From assembly GCA_028284005.1 (NCBI GenBank), contig JANQSO010000013.1:1-64000 (forward strand): a stretch of 64,000 nucleotides of DNA. Direction: 5' to 3'. The notes under the pieces are model-generated. The model saw only the letters and a program-made list of their open reading frames with translations. It was not told the origin of the DNA and ran no database searches. Shown in pieces: positions 1-9,038 of the stretch; position 1 is the first letter of the stretch; every line of letters starts with the position of its first letter. The stretch is from Flavobacteriaceae bacterium. Its GTDB lineage: Bacteria > Bacteroidota > Bacteroidia > Flavobacteriales > Flavobacteriaceae. The position numbers and the translations under genes are program-made.

Positions 1-120
1 AGTTTAGTTCAATACAGTCTCTGACCCTTTCGAATCAAAAACCATACGCTGTCAATTTCAATATCTCAATGAACTTTTTAATTCCTTTTTACCAAACAAT
101 CATATCTCTATGACCGTTTT
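1..120 (-). other. putative rRNA operon leader (16S gene lies beyond window start)
   Basis: Read on the minus strand this stretch contains GTTCATTGAGATATTGAAAT (about 61-80), resembling the 'GTTCATTGACATATTG'-type leader found upstream of 16S rRNA genes in Flavobacteria. It lies directly downstream of two tandem stable-RNA-type promoters that point out of the window. No mature rRNA sequence is visible here. The assignment is inference from leader resemblance and promoter type. Confidence 0.5.
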
Positions 121-128
121 AGCGGGTG

Positions 129-158
129 CAAATGTACAACAGTTTTTTTAACCTGCAA
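129..158 (-). promoter_or_regulatory. stable-RNA-type promoter, downstream of a tandem pair
   Basis: On the minus strand there is TTG (156-158), a 19-nt spacer and TACATTTG (129-136), followed by CACCCGC. This fits the Bacteroidota consensus TTG-N19/20-TAnnTTTG. The GC-rich stretch after the -7 element is identical to that of the tRNA promoter at 16807-16837, which suggests a growth-rate-controlled stable RNA promoter. Confidence 0.75.
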
Positions 159-245
159 TGCTTTTTAAAAATAATTTTAATAAAATTTCAGACCGTTGTA
201 TTTGCTGCTTTTTTAGAAGACAATTTTTGTCCTTTAAAGCGGGTG

Positions 246-275
246 CAAAGATAATTTGCTTTTTGATTTGCGCAA
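246..275 (-). promoter_or_regulatory. stable-RNA-type promoter, upstream of a tandem pair
   Basis: On the minus strand there is TTG (273-275), a 19-nt spacer and TATCTTTG (246-253), again followed by CACCCGC. It lies 117 nt upstream of the second copy. Tandem promoters of this type are expected in front of an rRNA operon. Confidence 0.75.
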
Positions 276-400
276 ATTTAAACATTACTTTTTTCGCTTC
301 TTTTTTACATTAATTTGGTAACGTTTTGAAATGCGAACACTTACCAAAAAAATAATTTTGAACACCTCTTTATACCTTAATATATATACTATTTTTTATT

Positions 401-510
401 TGCGCTAGGGATCGAGCAATTTGTTTAAGCTCTTCCTCTAGTATTAAACTTGAGGAAAGCGAGTTGCGAAAGCCCGCCATCCTTTGTCTTTAGCAAAGGT
501 GGAGCGCCCT
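401..510 (+). ncRNA. candidate structured RNA, unidentified
   Basis: No gene fits this stretch, but it can fold extensively. GCGCT (402-406) can pair with AGCGC (503-507). GAGC (414-417) pairs with GCTC (429-432). TTCCTC (433-438) pairs with GAGGAA (452-457). CCA-t-CCTTTG (477-486) pairs with CAAAGGTGG (494-502), a 9-bp stem with one bulge. AGGG (407-410) could also pair across with CCCT (507-510). The strand is assumed; hairpins fold on both. I recall similar 'GCG(C/A)TAGGGAT...AAAGCCCG...GCGCCC' sequences in other Flavobacteria, and Rfam's Flavo-1 motif is one candidate, but I cannot confirm identity. It could also be a relic of a repeat. Confidence 0.4.
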
Positions 511-576
511 AAAACAATAGATTGACCGCTAATACCATGGTGTATAAAAAAGAAAAGAGAATACTTATTTTGATTA

Positions 577-607
577 TTGTAAAACGCATAAACTCGTAGT
601 ATCTTTG
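577..607 (+). promoter_or_regulatory. thrS operon promoter
   Basis: TTG (577-579), a 20-nt spacer and TATCTTTG (600-607) lie 19 nt upstream of the thrS ATG, giving a very short leader. This matches the Bacteroidota housekeeping promoter and probably drives thrS-infC-rpmI-rplT. Confidence 0.75.
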
Positions 608-626
608 CGGCTTAAATTTTTATCTT

Positions 627-2573
627 ATGATAGCAATTACTTTACCAGATGGAAGTGTAAAGAAATTTGATGCAGGTGTCACTCCAATGGACGTTGCAAA
701 AAGTATTAGTGAAGGACTGGCTCGTAATGTGATCTCGGCTTCGTTCAATAACGAAACCGTAGAGACAAACACGCCATTGAATCAAGATGGTAGTTTGGTA
801 TTATATACATGGAGGAATGATGAAGGTAAAAAAGCGTTCTGGCATTCTTCTGCACATATTTTAGCACAGGCTTTGGAGCAATTATATCCGGGAATAAAAT
901 TGACTATCGGCCCGGCAATTGAAAACGGTTTTTATTACGATGTGGATTTTGGAACAGAAACAATTTCGGAGAAGGACCTTCCCGCTATTGAAAAGAAAAT
1001 GTTAGAGATCGCACGTGGAAAACACGAGTTTCATATGAGAGAGGCTACTAAGGCTGAAGCTCTTGACTTTTACAAAAAACAAGGCAACGAATATAAGGTC
1101 GAGCTTATTGAAAACCTGGAAGATGGCACAATTACTTTTTGTGATCATGATACCTTTACCGACCTGTGCCGGGGTGGGCATGTGCCCAATACCGAGATCG
1201 TAAAAGCCATTAAATTGATGAGTATTGCAGGTGCGTATTGGCGGGGTGATGAAAATAACAAACAGTTGACACGTATCTATGGTGTTAGTTTTCCGAAACA
1301 GAAAGAGCTTACGGAATATCTCGCTTTGCTTGAAGAAGCGAAAAAGCGGGACCACAGAAAATTAGGAAAAGAACTGGATCTTTTTACCTTCTCCCAAAAA
1401 GTAGGGCAAGGTTTACCGTTATGGCTTCCAAAAGGTGCCGCTTTACGTGAAAGATTAGAGAACTTTCTTAAGAAGGCACAGAAAAAAGCAGGTTATGAAA
1501 TGGTAATTTCACCACATATAGGGCAAAAGGAATTGTATGTTACTTCCGGTCATTATGCAAAATATGGAGAGGATAGCTTCCAGCCTATTCACACTCCGAG
1601 TGAAGATGAGGAGTTTTTACTAAAGCCCATGAACTGTCCGCATCATTGTGAAATGTACAGAAGCAGACCCTGGTCCTACAAAGATCTTCCAAAACGTTTT
1701 GCGGAATTTGGAACCGTATATCGATATGAACAAAGCGGAGAATTACATGGATTAACCCGTGTACGAGGTTTTACGCAAGACGATGCGCATATCTTTTGTA
1801 CACCTGATCAATTGGATGAAGAATTTAAGAACGTAATAGATCTGGTCCTATATGTATTTGGCTCATTAGGCTTCGAAAACTTTACCACTCAGGTTTCTTT
1901 AAGAGATATGGAGAAGCCTGAAAAATATATTGGAAATGCTGAAAATTGGGAAAAAGCTGAGAATGCTATTCTTTCTGCAGTTCAGGATAAAGGCTTAGAC
2001 TATGTGGTGGAATACGGTGAAGCTGCATTCTATGGACCCAAGTTGGATTTTATGGTAAAAGATGCCTTGGGAAGAAGCTGGCAATTAGGGACGATCCAGG
2101 TTGATTACAACCTTCCGGAAAGATTTGAATTAGAGTATAAAGGCAGTGATAATGAGATGCACCGCCCTATAATGATACACCGTGCTCCCTTTGGAAGTAT
2201 GGAGCGTTTTGTGGCAATTTTACTTGAACATACGGGTGGAAATTTCCCCCTTTGGTTAATGCCGGAACAGGTTGGAATTTTATCACTTAGCGAAAAATAT
2301 GAAAAATACGCCCAAAAAGTTTTAAATTTGCTTGAAAATGACGAAATTCGCGCCCTTGTGGACAATAGGAATGAAACTATTGGAAAGAAGATACGGGAGG
2401 CCGAAATGAACAAGCTACCGTATATGCTGATAATAGGGGAACAAGAAGAAAAAGACGGTACGGTTTCTGTAAGAAAACACAGCGAAGGAGATTTAGGCTC
2501 AATGAGTGTTGAAGCCTTTTCCAAATTAGTAAATGAAGAAATAAAAAAGAACTCGGTAGAGTTTAACGTTTAA
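627..2573 (+). CDS. thrS: threonine--tRNA ligase
   Basis: This cytoplasmic class II aminoacyl-tRNA synthetase charges tRNA-Thr. The 648-residue length is normal for the bacterial enzyme. An N-terminal TGS domain covers about residues 1-61 ([11 protein letters not shown]). The editing domain follows, with HSSAH at 73-77 and a later DLCRGGH. The catalytic core contains MNCPHHC, whose Cys is a zinc ligand, and the motif-2 region [14 protein letters not shown]. The anticodon-binding domain ends the protein. The ATG is preceded by a promoter ending only 19 nt upstream and there is no Shine-Dalgarno, as usual in this phylum. It is the first gene of a translation operon; infC follows after 17 nt. 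Confidence 0.97.
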   Translation: MIAITLPDGSVKKFDAGVTPMDVAKSISEGLARNVISASFNNETVETNTPLNQDGSLVLYTWRNDEGKKAFWHSSAHILAQALEQLYPGIKLTIGPAIENGFYYDVDFGTETISEKDLPAIEKKMLEIARGKHEFHMREATKAEALDFYKKQGNEYKVELIENLEDGTITFCDHDTFTDLCRGGHVPNTEIVKAIKLMSIAGAYWRGDENNKQLTRIYGVSFPKQKELTEYLALLEEAKKRDHRKLGKELDLFTFSQKVGQGLPLWLPKGAALRERLENFLKKAQKKAGYEMVISPHIGQKELYVTSGHYAKYGEDSFQPIHTPSEDEEFLLKPMNCPHHCEMYRSRPWSYKDLPKRFAEFGTVYRYEQSGELHGLTRVRGFTQDDAHIFCTPDQLDEEFKNVIDLVLYVFGSLGFENFTTQVSLRDMEKPEKYIGNAENWEKAENAILSAVQDKGLDYVVEYGEAAFYGPKLDFMVKDALGRSWQLGTIQVDYNLPERFELEYKGSDNEMHRPIMIHRAPFGSMERFVAILLEHTGGNFPLWLMPEQVGILSLSEKYEKYAQKVLNLLENDEIRALVDNRNETIGKKIREAEMNKLPYMLIIGEQEEKDGTVSVRKHSEGDLGSMSVEAFSKLVNEEIKKNSVEFNV

Positions 2574-2590
2574 CATAAAAAGGTTTAGTC

Positions 2591-3145
2591 ATAGCAATAC
2601 GTAGAAAAAGGAGTAGAGGCCCGGCAAGGGTTATTAAAGAAGATCAGCACCGAATCAACAGAAAGATCCGTGCCGAGGAAGTGCGTCTTGTAGGAGACAA
2701 TGTGGAAATAGGCGTATACCCTCTTAGCAAGGCTTTGGAAATAGCAGATGAACTGGAATTGGATCTTGTTGAAATTTCTCCTAATGCAAACCCTCCGGTT
2801 TGTAAAGTTATTGACTATAAGAAATTTGTTTACGAACAAAAGAAGCGTGAGAAGGCTTTAAAATCCAAGGCGACAAAAGTGATCATCAAGGAGATCAGGT
2901 TTGGACCCAATACAGATGATCACGATTATCAATTCAAAAAGAAGCACGCCGAGAAATTTTTGAAAGACGGTGCAAAATTAAAAGCATATGTCTTCTTTAA
3001 AGGGCGTTCTATTATATACAAAGATCAGGGTGAGATCTTATTATTGAGATTGGCCCAGGAACTGGAAGATTATGGCAAGGTGGAGCAAATGCCAAAATTG
3101 GAAGGAAAACGAATGATCATGTTCATAGCTCCCAAAAAGAAATAA
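2591..3145 (+). CDS. infC: translation initiation factor IF-3, predicted ATA start
   Basis: IF-3 binds the 30S subunit, blocks premature 50S joining and monitors start-codon selection. The recognisable IF3 N- and C-domains are present ([51 protein letters not shown]). The first ATG (2681) falls inside the conserved N-domain and would remove about 30 residues. The same frame is open upstream to a stop at 2576-2578 and encodes [20 protein letters not shown], the normal IF3 N-terminus. The start is therefore most likely ATA at 2591, giving 184 residues. E. coli infC starts with AUU and is autoregulated through it; an analogous control here is inference. ATA at 2597 is the alternative. Confidence 0.93.
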   Translation: MAIRRKRSRGPARVIKEDQHRINRKIRAEEVRLVGDNVEIGVYPLSKALEIADELELDLVEISPNANPPVCKVIDYKKFVYEQKKREKALKSKATKVIIKEIRFGPNTDDHDYQFKKKHAEKFLKDGAKLKAYVFFKGRSIIYKDQGEILLLRLAQELEDYGKVEQMPKLEGKRMIMFIAPKKK

Positions 3146-3226
3146 CACCTCAACTACGTTACCTTGGTTCTGAAAGTTGAAGTTAAAATAGTAATAACGC
3201 GAAGTAATAAATAAAAAGTAGGAAAC

Positions 3227-3424
3227 ATGCCGAAACAAAAGACAAAATCCAGTGCCAAAAAGCGTTTTAAGCTTACAGGTACCGGTAAAATTAAAAGAAA
3301 GCATGCGTTTAAAAGTCATATCTTAACTAAGAAGACCAAAAAACGTAAGCTTGCATTGACGCACGACACTGTTGTGCACAAGGCCGATGAAAGTAATGTT
3401 AAACAAATGCTTCGACTGAAGTAA
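3227..3424 (+). CDS. rpmI: 50S ribosomal protein L35
   Basis: L35 is a small, basic large-subunit protein. The 65-residue length and the [20 protein letters not shown] start are typical of the family, and the sequence is rich in Lys/Arg throughout. It lies 81 nt after infC and before rplT, the classical infC-rpmI-rplT order. The 129-nt gap to rplT is unusually long for this operon and contains a hairpin (3475-3504). Confidence 0.97.
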   Translation: MPKQKTKSSAKKRFKLTGTGKIKRKHAFKSHILTKKTKKRKLALTHDTVVHKADESNVKQMLRLK

Positions 3425-3474
3425 TCGTTTAACCGGTTAAAACAAATTAATAACCCTGGAGTATGGCTCAAAAG

Positions 3475-3504
3475 ATCTTAGATGTACGTTTATCGGTCTA
3501 AGAT
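3475..3504 (+). promoter_or_regulatory. hairpin in the rpmI-rplT spacer, candidate L20 leader
   Basis: ATCTTAGA (3475-3482) and TCTAAGAT (3497-3504) form a perfect 8-bp stem with a 14-nt loop. A smaller GCCT/AGGC hairpin follows around 3513-3526. In E. coli and Bacillus, L20 represses its own operon by binding structured mRNA; a similar role here is inference from position only. There is no U-tract, so it is not an intrinsic terminator. Confidence 0.4.
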
Positions 3505-3553
3505 TTATCAAGTGCCTCTTTAAAGGCCGCCTGCTACAAAAAACAATTAAATT

Positions 3554-3898
3554 ATGCCAAGATCAGTAAATTCAGTTGCTTCCAGAGCCAGAAGAAAAAA
3601 GGTAATGAAGCAAGCCAAAGGTTACTTTGGAAGACGTAAAAATGTATGGACAGTCGCTAAGAACGCTGTTGAAAAAGCGATGTCGTATTCATACAGGGAC
3701 CGTCGAACAAAAAAGAGAAACTTTAGATCCTTATGGATTACCCGTATTAACGCGGGAGCACGCCAGCATGGGATGTCTTATTCTCAGTTTATGGGAAAAT
3801 TAAAAGCTAATGATATTGAATTGAACCGTAAGGTTCTTGCCGACCTGGCTATGAATCACCCGGAAGCTTTTAAAGCAATAGTAGACAAAGTTAAGTAA
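3554..3898 (+). CDS. rplT: 50S ribosomal protein L20
   Basis: L20 binds 23S rRNA early in 50S assembly and acts as an autoregulator of this operon in several bacteria. The 114 residues include [20 protein letters not shown] at the N-terminus and the [20 protein letters not shown] core, both hallmarks of the family. It is the last gene of the thrS operon and is followed 26 nt later by a strong intrinsic terminator. Confidence 0.97.
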   Translation: MPRSVNSVASRARRKKVMKQAKGYFGRRKNVWTVAKNAVEKAMSYSYRDRRTKKRNFRSLWITRINAGARQHGMSYSQFMGKLKANDIELNRKVLADLAMNHPEAFKAIVDKVK

Positions 3899-3924
3899 GA
3901 CAAAATTCAACTATATTATTTCGC

Positions 3925-3956
3925 AAAAAACCCGCTCGATATGAGCGGGTTTTTTT
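3925..3956 (+). terminator. intrinsic terminator of the thrS-rplT operon
   Basis: AAAAAACCCGCTC, GATAT, GAGCGGGTTTTTTT: a 13-bp stem with a 5-nt loop and a T-run, directly after rplT. Confidence 0.9.
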
Positions 3957-4029
3957 ATTTTCTTACTTCCGATTAACTTCCTTTGCATTTGTAAGTTAAA
4001 GATTACTTATCTTAGTTAAAATATTTCAA

Positions 4030-4980
4030 ATGCGACCCTGGGTAATTTTTATGGTATTTGTGAGTTCGGTTTTTGGAAATCTCCTTTCTGCTCAAACCGG
4101 TACGGGGAAATCATATAGGATCGACAGGTACGAATCCATCTATCTTCCTTTGGGTAAAATCTCTTTTGCAGACAGTGTTGTTGACTTTAGATTAGGAGAC
4201 CCTCCTCCCATTGAAAAATACAGAGATAGTCAACAGTGTCTTTACGAACCCGATTATACACGTTACAAGATCCCCAACTTTTTATCTTTAGGCTGTAAAG
4301 GAAGCCTGACAGTGGCATTTACAGACAATGGTTTTATGAATCTTAAAGGTGATGATATCTATGTCTTTGAAGTGGGACCCTCCCGGGAAGCTGCAAAAGT
4401 TGAGATCTCTCAAAACGGAACCGACTGGATCTACGCCGGGAAAATTGCAGGAGGAAAATCGATGATTGATCTAAGTGATGAAAATATTGATACGGAGACC
4501 GTATTCTACTATCTGCGTATCACCGACCTTAAAGACCTTTGTAAAAGCAAAAGTGCCGGAGCCGATATAGATGCTATCGGAGCTATTAATAGTGTTATCA
4601 AATTAACGATCAATACAGATGTACTCTTCGATGTGGCAGAATATACTTTGAAGGAATCTGCCAACAAGACCCTGGATACACTGGCAAAAACAATTCAGCA
4701 GGTAGATAAAGCTACTATTTTGGTGGAAGGTCATACCGATAGTGATGGTGATGACGATTACAATCTGAAGCTTTCTGAAAACAGGTGTTATACTGTAGTG
4801 GACAGAATACGCGCGTTGTTAGGGTATGAAGCTCTATATGATTATGAGATAAGGGCTTTAGGGGAAAGTAAGCCCAGAGTGGCCAATGATACTCCGGAGA
4901 ACAAGCAGATCAACCGAAGGGTAGAAATTACCGTATTACCTCCTATAGATTATTTTGAAAAGCTTCCCGATAAGTATTAA
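4030..4980 (+). CDS. OmpA-family outer-membrane protein
   Basis: This is a 316-residue exported protein. A signal peptide spans about residues 1-22 and ends in LLSAQ. The middle region (about 35-185) is a beta-rich module with GSLTVAFTDNGFMNLKGDD and VEISQNGTDWIYAGK, like surface-exposed jelly-roll domains; its ligand is unknown. The C-terminus (about 190-305) is an OmpA-like peptidoglycan-binding domain with VEGHTDSDGDDDYNLKLSENR and NRRVEITV. Such proteins link the outer membrane to peptidoglycan. It follows the rplT terminator as a separate unit and its 3' end overlaps the convergent next gene by 4 nt. Confidence 0.85.
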   Translation: MRPWVIFMVFVSSVFGNLLSAQTGTGKSYRIDRYESIYLPLGKISFADSVVDFRLGDPPPIEKYRDSQQCLYEPDYTRYKIPNFLSLGCKGSLTVAFTDNGFMNLKGDDIYVFEVGPSREAAKVEISQNGTDWIYAGKIAGGKSMIDLSDENIDTETVFYYLRITDLKDLCKSKSAGADIDAIGAINSVIKLTINTDVLFDVAEYTLKESANKTLDTLAKTIQQVDKATILVEGHTDSDGDDDYNLKLSENRCYTVVDRIRALLGYEALYDYEIRALGESKPRVANDTPENKQINRRVEITVLPPIDYFEKLPDKY

Positions 4981-6236
4981 GTCTTTTGTTTTTTCTTTTT
5001 GGCAGCAGGGAACAATACATTATTCAAGATCAAACGGTACCCGGGTGAATTGGGATGTAATGCCAATTCTGTTTTTGCATCTCCTACTCTATGCTGATAA
5101 TCTTCCGGGTCATGCCCTCCGTAAAAGGTAAAAAATCCTTTTCCTTTGATACCGTGAATATAGCGAGCTTCTCCGTTGGTCTTATTCTCACCCATGACCA
5201 GTACATTCGATTTAACCTGATCTCTGTCGTAAGATGTGGTCTGTCCCATAAATCCTTTTACTAGCGCAGTATGATTCTGCACCAGCATACAAGGAATGGG
5301 GTCCCATTTCGCTGAATAATCCATCAAAGAAAAATAATCTGTCTCCTTTGCAATCCTTCTCTTCATTGTCATATCGATAGACGAAAACTCATACACCATT
5401 GGGCTCCGTTCCAGGGTAAAATTCTTGAAGGCAAAGGTTTTGTTATAATCTATTTTACTTTGGTATCCCGGTTCACTTGGGTCGCCGTCAAACATAGTTT
5501 CACAAATATCTATTCCTTCTGCAGCGAGTGATATATCAAAGCTATCGGTTGCACTGCACATCGCAAACATAAAGCCTCCTCCAATAACATAATCCCGTAT
5601 TTTCAGGGCTACATCCCTTTTCGCTTCGGAAACTTTGTTATACCCCATTTTGGCTGCCAGAGCTTCTGCCTTTCTCTTTTCTTCAATATACCAGGGAGCC
5701 GCACGATAGGCCCGGTAAAACTTTCCGTATTGCCCGGTGAAATCTTCATGATGCAAATGCAGCCAATCGTATAATATCAATTGGTCACCCATCACTTCTT
5801 CATCGTATACAATTTCATAGGGAATCTCGGCATAGGTAAGTACCATTGTCACTGCATCGTCCCAGGGCTGATTACCTTTTGGAGAGTATACTGCGATTCT
5901 GGGAGCCTTTTCCAAAGAAACTGCTTCCATATTCTGTGAGGGGCTGCTGATCTCTGTTAGTATTTGTTCTGTTTTCGCATCGGAAAGTATTTCAAAAGAA
6001 ACTCCGCGTATTTGACATTCTTTTCTGATATCTTCAGAATCAGGTAACAGGAAAGAGCCTCCGCGGTAATTTAACAACCATTTCACCTTTACCTGCCGCT
6101 CTAAGGTCCAATAGGTAATGCCATAGGCCTTTAAATGTTCTTTCTGCCCTTCGGCATCCATAGGTATTAAAATATAGGAAGCAGAAGCCTGTAATGAAAA
6201 AAACACCAGTAGTAGAATAGGAATAATTCTCGTCAT
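4977..6236 (-). CDS. conserved secreted protein, function unknown (flavobacterial 'asparagine synthetase B'-labelled family)
   Basis: This 419-residue protein has a clear signal peptide (MTRIIPILLLVFFSLQASAS), so it acts in the cell envelope or outside. Visible blocks include YILIPMDAEGQKEHLKAYGI, NYRGGSFLLPD, SPKGNQPWDDAVTMVLTYAE and YDWLHLHHEDFTGQYGKFY. I recall homologues across Flavobacteriaceae labelled asparagine synthetase B. No PP-loop or glutaminase motif is visible and a signal peptide is inconsistent with that enzyme, so the label looks like propagated misannotation. The His-rich LHLHHED block and a later MCSATDS segment could be catalytic or binding sites, but nothing here decides it. 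Confidence 0.75.
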   Translation of the reverse strand: MTRIIPILLLVFFSLQASASYILIPMDAEGQKEHLKAYGITYWTLERQVKVKWLLNYRGGSFLLPDSEDIRKECQIRGVSFEILSDAKTEQILTEISSPSQNMEAVSLEKAPRIAVYSPKGNQPWDDAVTMVLTYAEIPYEIVYDEEVMGDQLILYDWLHLHHEDFTGQYGKFYRAYRAAPWYIEEKRKAEALAAKMGYNKVSEAKRDVALKIRDYVIGGGFMFAMCSATDSFDISLAAEGIDICETMFDGDPSEPGYQSKIDYNKTFAFKNFTLERSPMVYEFSSIDMTMKRRIAKETDYFSLMDYSAKWDPIPCMLVQNHTALVKGFMGQTTSYDRDQVKSNVLVMGENKTNGEARYIHGIKGKGFFTFYGGHDPEDYQHRVGDAKTELALHPNSPGYRLILNNVLFPAAKKKKQKT

Positions 6237-6304
6237 AGTGCTAATATAACGACAAATTTTGAGCCAAATTTGAATCTGAATTATTTTAACTGAAAAATAG
6301 CATT

Positions 6305-7858
6305 TTAAAATGGGACATCATTGTCATCGTCCGGAGACAGGTCATCGTTCATTGAACTTCCAAAAGCTTCTCCGGGTGATGCCAAATGATCTGTTTTAAA
6401 GGTATCGTCATTGGCTGCGTCATTCATTCGGGAATGGATCTCGGTTGGGAAATCAAATGTTTCCAGGTTTTCGAATCTTCCCAGGTGCCCAACAAACTTG
6501 AGTTTAATCTCGTCCAATCCTCCGTTACGGTGTTTAGCAACAATGAACTCGGCCTGGCCTGCCGTTGGAGTACGTTCTTCATCGTCCCATTCTTCAATCT
6601 TGTAGTATTCGGGGCGGTAAATGAACGATACAATATCCGCATCCTGTTCGATCGCTCCGGATTCACGAAGGTCTGACAGTAATGGCCGTTTGCTACCCCC
6701 ACGTGTTTCCACGGCACGCGATAACTGTGACAATGCAATTACAGGTACATTCAGTTCTTTTGCCAGTGCTTTCAGGTTTCGGGAAATAGTAGATATCTCC
6801 TGCTCTCTATTTCCTCCTTTTTGACTTCCCCCTGCGGTCATCAATTGCAGGTAATCCACCATAATTAATTTGATTCCGTGTTGTGATGATAACCGACGTG
6901 CTTTGGCCCTAAGGTCGAAGATAGAAAGTGAAGGAGTATCATCAATGAAAAGAGGCGCTTTTTCCAGGCCTTTCACTTTTACATTGAGTTGTTCCCATTC
7001 GTGTTTTTCCAGGTTTCCGGTACGTAATTTTTCAGAACTAAGGCCTGTTTCCGAAGAGATCAATCGGGTAATTAATTGCACCGATGACATTTCCAGTGAG
7101 AAAAATGCGACAGGGATACCATGTTCCACAGCAATATTCCTTGCCATGGAAAGTGTTAATGCTGTCTTACCCATACCGGGACGCGCCGCAATAATAACAA
7201 GGTCACTTGGTTGCCACCCGGAAGTTAATTTATCTACTTTGGTAAATCCGGAAGGTATACCGGAAAGTCCTTCTTTATTGGCAATATCTTCAATACGTTT
7301 CTTTGCCTGAATTACAAGGCTTTGTGCTGTTTCGGAAGAACGTTTGATATTACCCTGGGTAATTTCATATAATTTTGCTTCGGCATTATCCAACAGGTCA
7401 AAAACATCTGTGGTTTCATCATACGAATCTTCAATGATCTCGTTTGAAATCTTTATCAAACTTCTCTGGATATACTTCTGAAGAATGATACGTGCATGAA
7501 ACTCAATGTGCGCCGAAGAGGAGACTTTTTGCGTTAATTGAACCAAATAAAACTCACCTCCCACTATATCTAGCTTTAGGTCCTTCTTTAACTGCGCTGA
7601 AACGGTTAATAAGTCCACAGGCTCACTGTTTTCAAAAAGTGTATGGATCGCCTCAAAAATATGCTGATGTGCTTCTTTGTAGAAGACTTCGGCATGGAGA
7701 ATATCGATGACCTCATCTACCCCTTTTTTGTCAATCATCATTGCGCCAAGCACAACCTCCTCTAAATCAATAGCTTGAGGAGGAAGTTTTCCCTTTTCGA
7801 GCGAGATAACCTGTGAAGGACGCGCAGAATATGAAGTGTGAGGTTTCAATTTTTCCAT
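6305..7858 (-). CDS. dnaB: replicative DNA helicase DnaB
   Basis: DnaB is the hexameric 5'-3' helicase that unwinds DNA ahead of the replisome and recruits primase. The 517-residue protein has the all-helical N-terminal domain (about 25-130, PPQAIDLEEVVLGAMMIDK) and the RecA-like motor with Walker A ARPGMGKT (225-232), Walker B IMVDYLQLM (about 332-340) and the conserved LSDLRESGAIEQDAD. The C-terminal tail is acidic (NDDLSPDDDNDVPF), a plausible partner-binding tail. No intein is present. It stands alone on the minus strand. Confidence 0.97.
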   Translation of the reverse strand: MEKLKPHTSYSARPSQVISLEKGKLPPQAIDLEEVVLGAMMIDKKGVDEVIDILHAEVFYKEAHQHIFEAIHTLFENSEPVDLLTVSAQLKKDLKLDIVGGEFYLVQLTQKVSSSAHIEFHARIILQKYIQRSLIKISNEIIEDSYDETTDVFDLLDNAEAKLYEITQGNIKRSSETAQSLVIQAKKRIEDIANKEGLSGIPSGFTKVDKLTSGWQPSDLVIIAARPGMGKTALTLSMARNIAVEHGIPVAFFSLEMSSVQLITRLISSETGLSSEKLRTGNLEKHEWEQLNVKVKGLEKAPLFIDDTPSLSIFDLRAKARRLSSQHGIKLIMVDYLQLMTAGGSQKGGNREQEISTISRNLKALAKELNVPVIALSQLSRAVETRGGSKRPLLSDLRESGAIEQDADIVSFIYRPEYYKIEEWDDEERTPTAGQAEFIVAKHRNGGLDEIKLKFVGHLGRFENLETFDFPTEIHSRMNDAANDDTFKTDHLASPGEAFGSSMNDDLSPDDDNDVPF

Positions 7859-7971
7859 TGAGCGAATGTAAATAAAATGTTAAGAGAAGCAGTAAATATT
7901 TTGATTTCTATGTTCACTGTTCATTAACAAAACAACTGTTGAAAACTTTAATTTATTGTTAATAAGATACG

Positions 7972-8002
7972 AAAAAAACCGAAGATAATACTTCGGTTTT
8001 TT
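7972..8002 (-). terminator. intrinsic terminator of accA
   Basis: AACCGAAG, ATAATA, CTTCGGTT flanked by A/T runs on both sides; it can work in either direction and lies 22 nt past the accA stop. Confidence 0.85.
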
Positions 8003-8024
8003 GAAAGTGCTGGTATTGCTGAAA

Positions 8025-8978
8025 TCAGGATTTATAAACTCCCATTTCCGAATATTTATCCATGCGTTTTTTCACCAGATCTTTTGGTGATAAGTCTTTT
8101 AGTTCGGAGTAAACTTTATCAATTGCATTTGCGACCGTGATAAAGGTTTTTTCTCTATCACTGTGTGCTCCTCCCAGAGGCTCTTTTACAATTTGGTCAA
8201 TGAGTGATAGTTTTTTCATATCCGTAGCCGTAAGCTTTAGAGCTTCTGCTGCCTGCTCTTTAAACTCCCAGCTTCTCCAAAGTATGGAAGAGCAGCTTTC
8301 AGGTGAAATGACAGAATACCATGTGTTTTCCAGCATCAATACTTTATCTCCTACTCCTATCCCCAATGCACCTCCACTGGCACCTTCTCCAATGATAACA
8401 ACTATAATAGGCACTCTTAGGCGGGTCATTTCCAATATGTTTCGGGCAATGGCTTCTCCCTGTCCCCGTTCTTCGGCTTCCAGACCTGGAAAAGCACCCG
8501 GTGTATCTATTAAACTAACAACCGGAACACCAAATTTTTCGGCAGATTTCATTAAGCGAAGCGCTTTACGATACCCCTCGGGATTTGCCATTCCAAAATT
8601 TCGATACTGGCGTGTCTTCGTGTTGTATCCTTTTTGCTGCCCAATGAACATATAACTTTGGTCACCTATCTTACCTAGTCCACCCACCATTGCCTTGTCA
8701 TCCTTAAAATTTCGGTCGCCGTGTAATTCTAAAAAAGAATCCCCACAAATGGCATTGATATAATCCATTGTATAGGGACGATTAGGGTGGCGGGACAACT
8801 GAACACGTTGCCATGGCGTTAAACTCTTATATATTTCTTTTTTGGTCTCGTTGAGCTTCTTCTCAATTTGTTTACAGGTATTGGATACATCCACATCGCT
8901 TTCTTCGCCTATCTGGCAGGCTTTTTCATACTGCTCCTGTAATTCTTTTATGGGTAATTCAAAATCAAGATATTCCAT
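8025..8978 (-). CDS. accA: acetyl-CoA carboxylase carboxyltransferase subunit alpha
   Basis: AccA, with AccD, moves the carboxyl group from carboxybiotin to acetyl-CoA, the first committed step of fatty-acid synthesis. The 317 residues match the family length. A coiled N-terminal segment (about 1-50, [14 protein letters not shown]) precedes the carboxyltransferase core with [35 protein letters not shown] and [14 protein letters not shown], which form the acyl-CoA site and oxyanion holes. A -7-like TATCTTTG lies at 9013-9020 upstream. The gene ends in its own terminator. Confidence 0.97.
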   Translation of the reverse strand: MEYLDFELPIKELQEQYEKACQIGEESDVDVSNTCKQIEKKLNETKKEIYKSLTPWQRVQLSRHPNRPYTMDYINAICGDSFLELHGDRNFKDDKAMVGGLGKIGDQSYMFIGQQKGYNTKTRQYRNFGMANPEGYRKALRLMKSAEKFGVPVVSLIDTPGAFPGLEAEERGQGEAIARNILEMTRLRVPIIVVIIGEGASGGALGIGVGDKVLMLENTWYSVISPESCSSILWRSWEFKEQAAEALKLTATDMKKLSLIDQIVKEPLGGAHSDREKTFITVANAIDKVYSELKDLSPKDLVKKRMDKYSEMGVYKS

Positions 8979-9038
8979 AGATAATTCCTTGAAGATTTTT
9001 TGACTTAGCCTACAAAGATAAAATTTTGTTGTTAGGTA

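Noticed and set aside
1002..1355. Open reading frame on the strand opposite thrS
   Set aside because: It lies entirely antisense to a clear, full-length thrS and has no recognisable protein features.
6411..7710. Several open frames opposite dnaB
   Set aside because: They are antisense to an intact dnaB and show no protein-family features.
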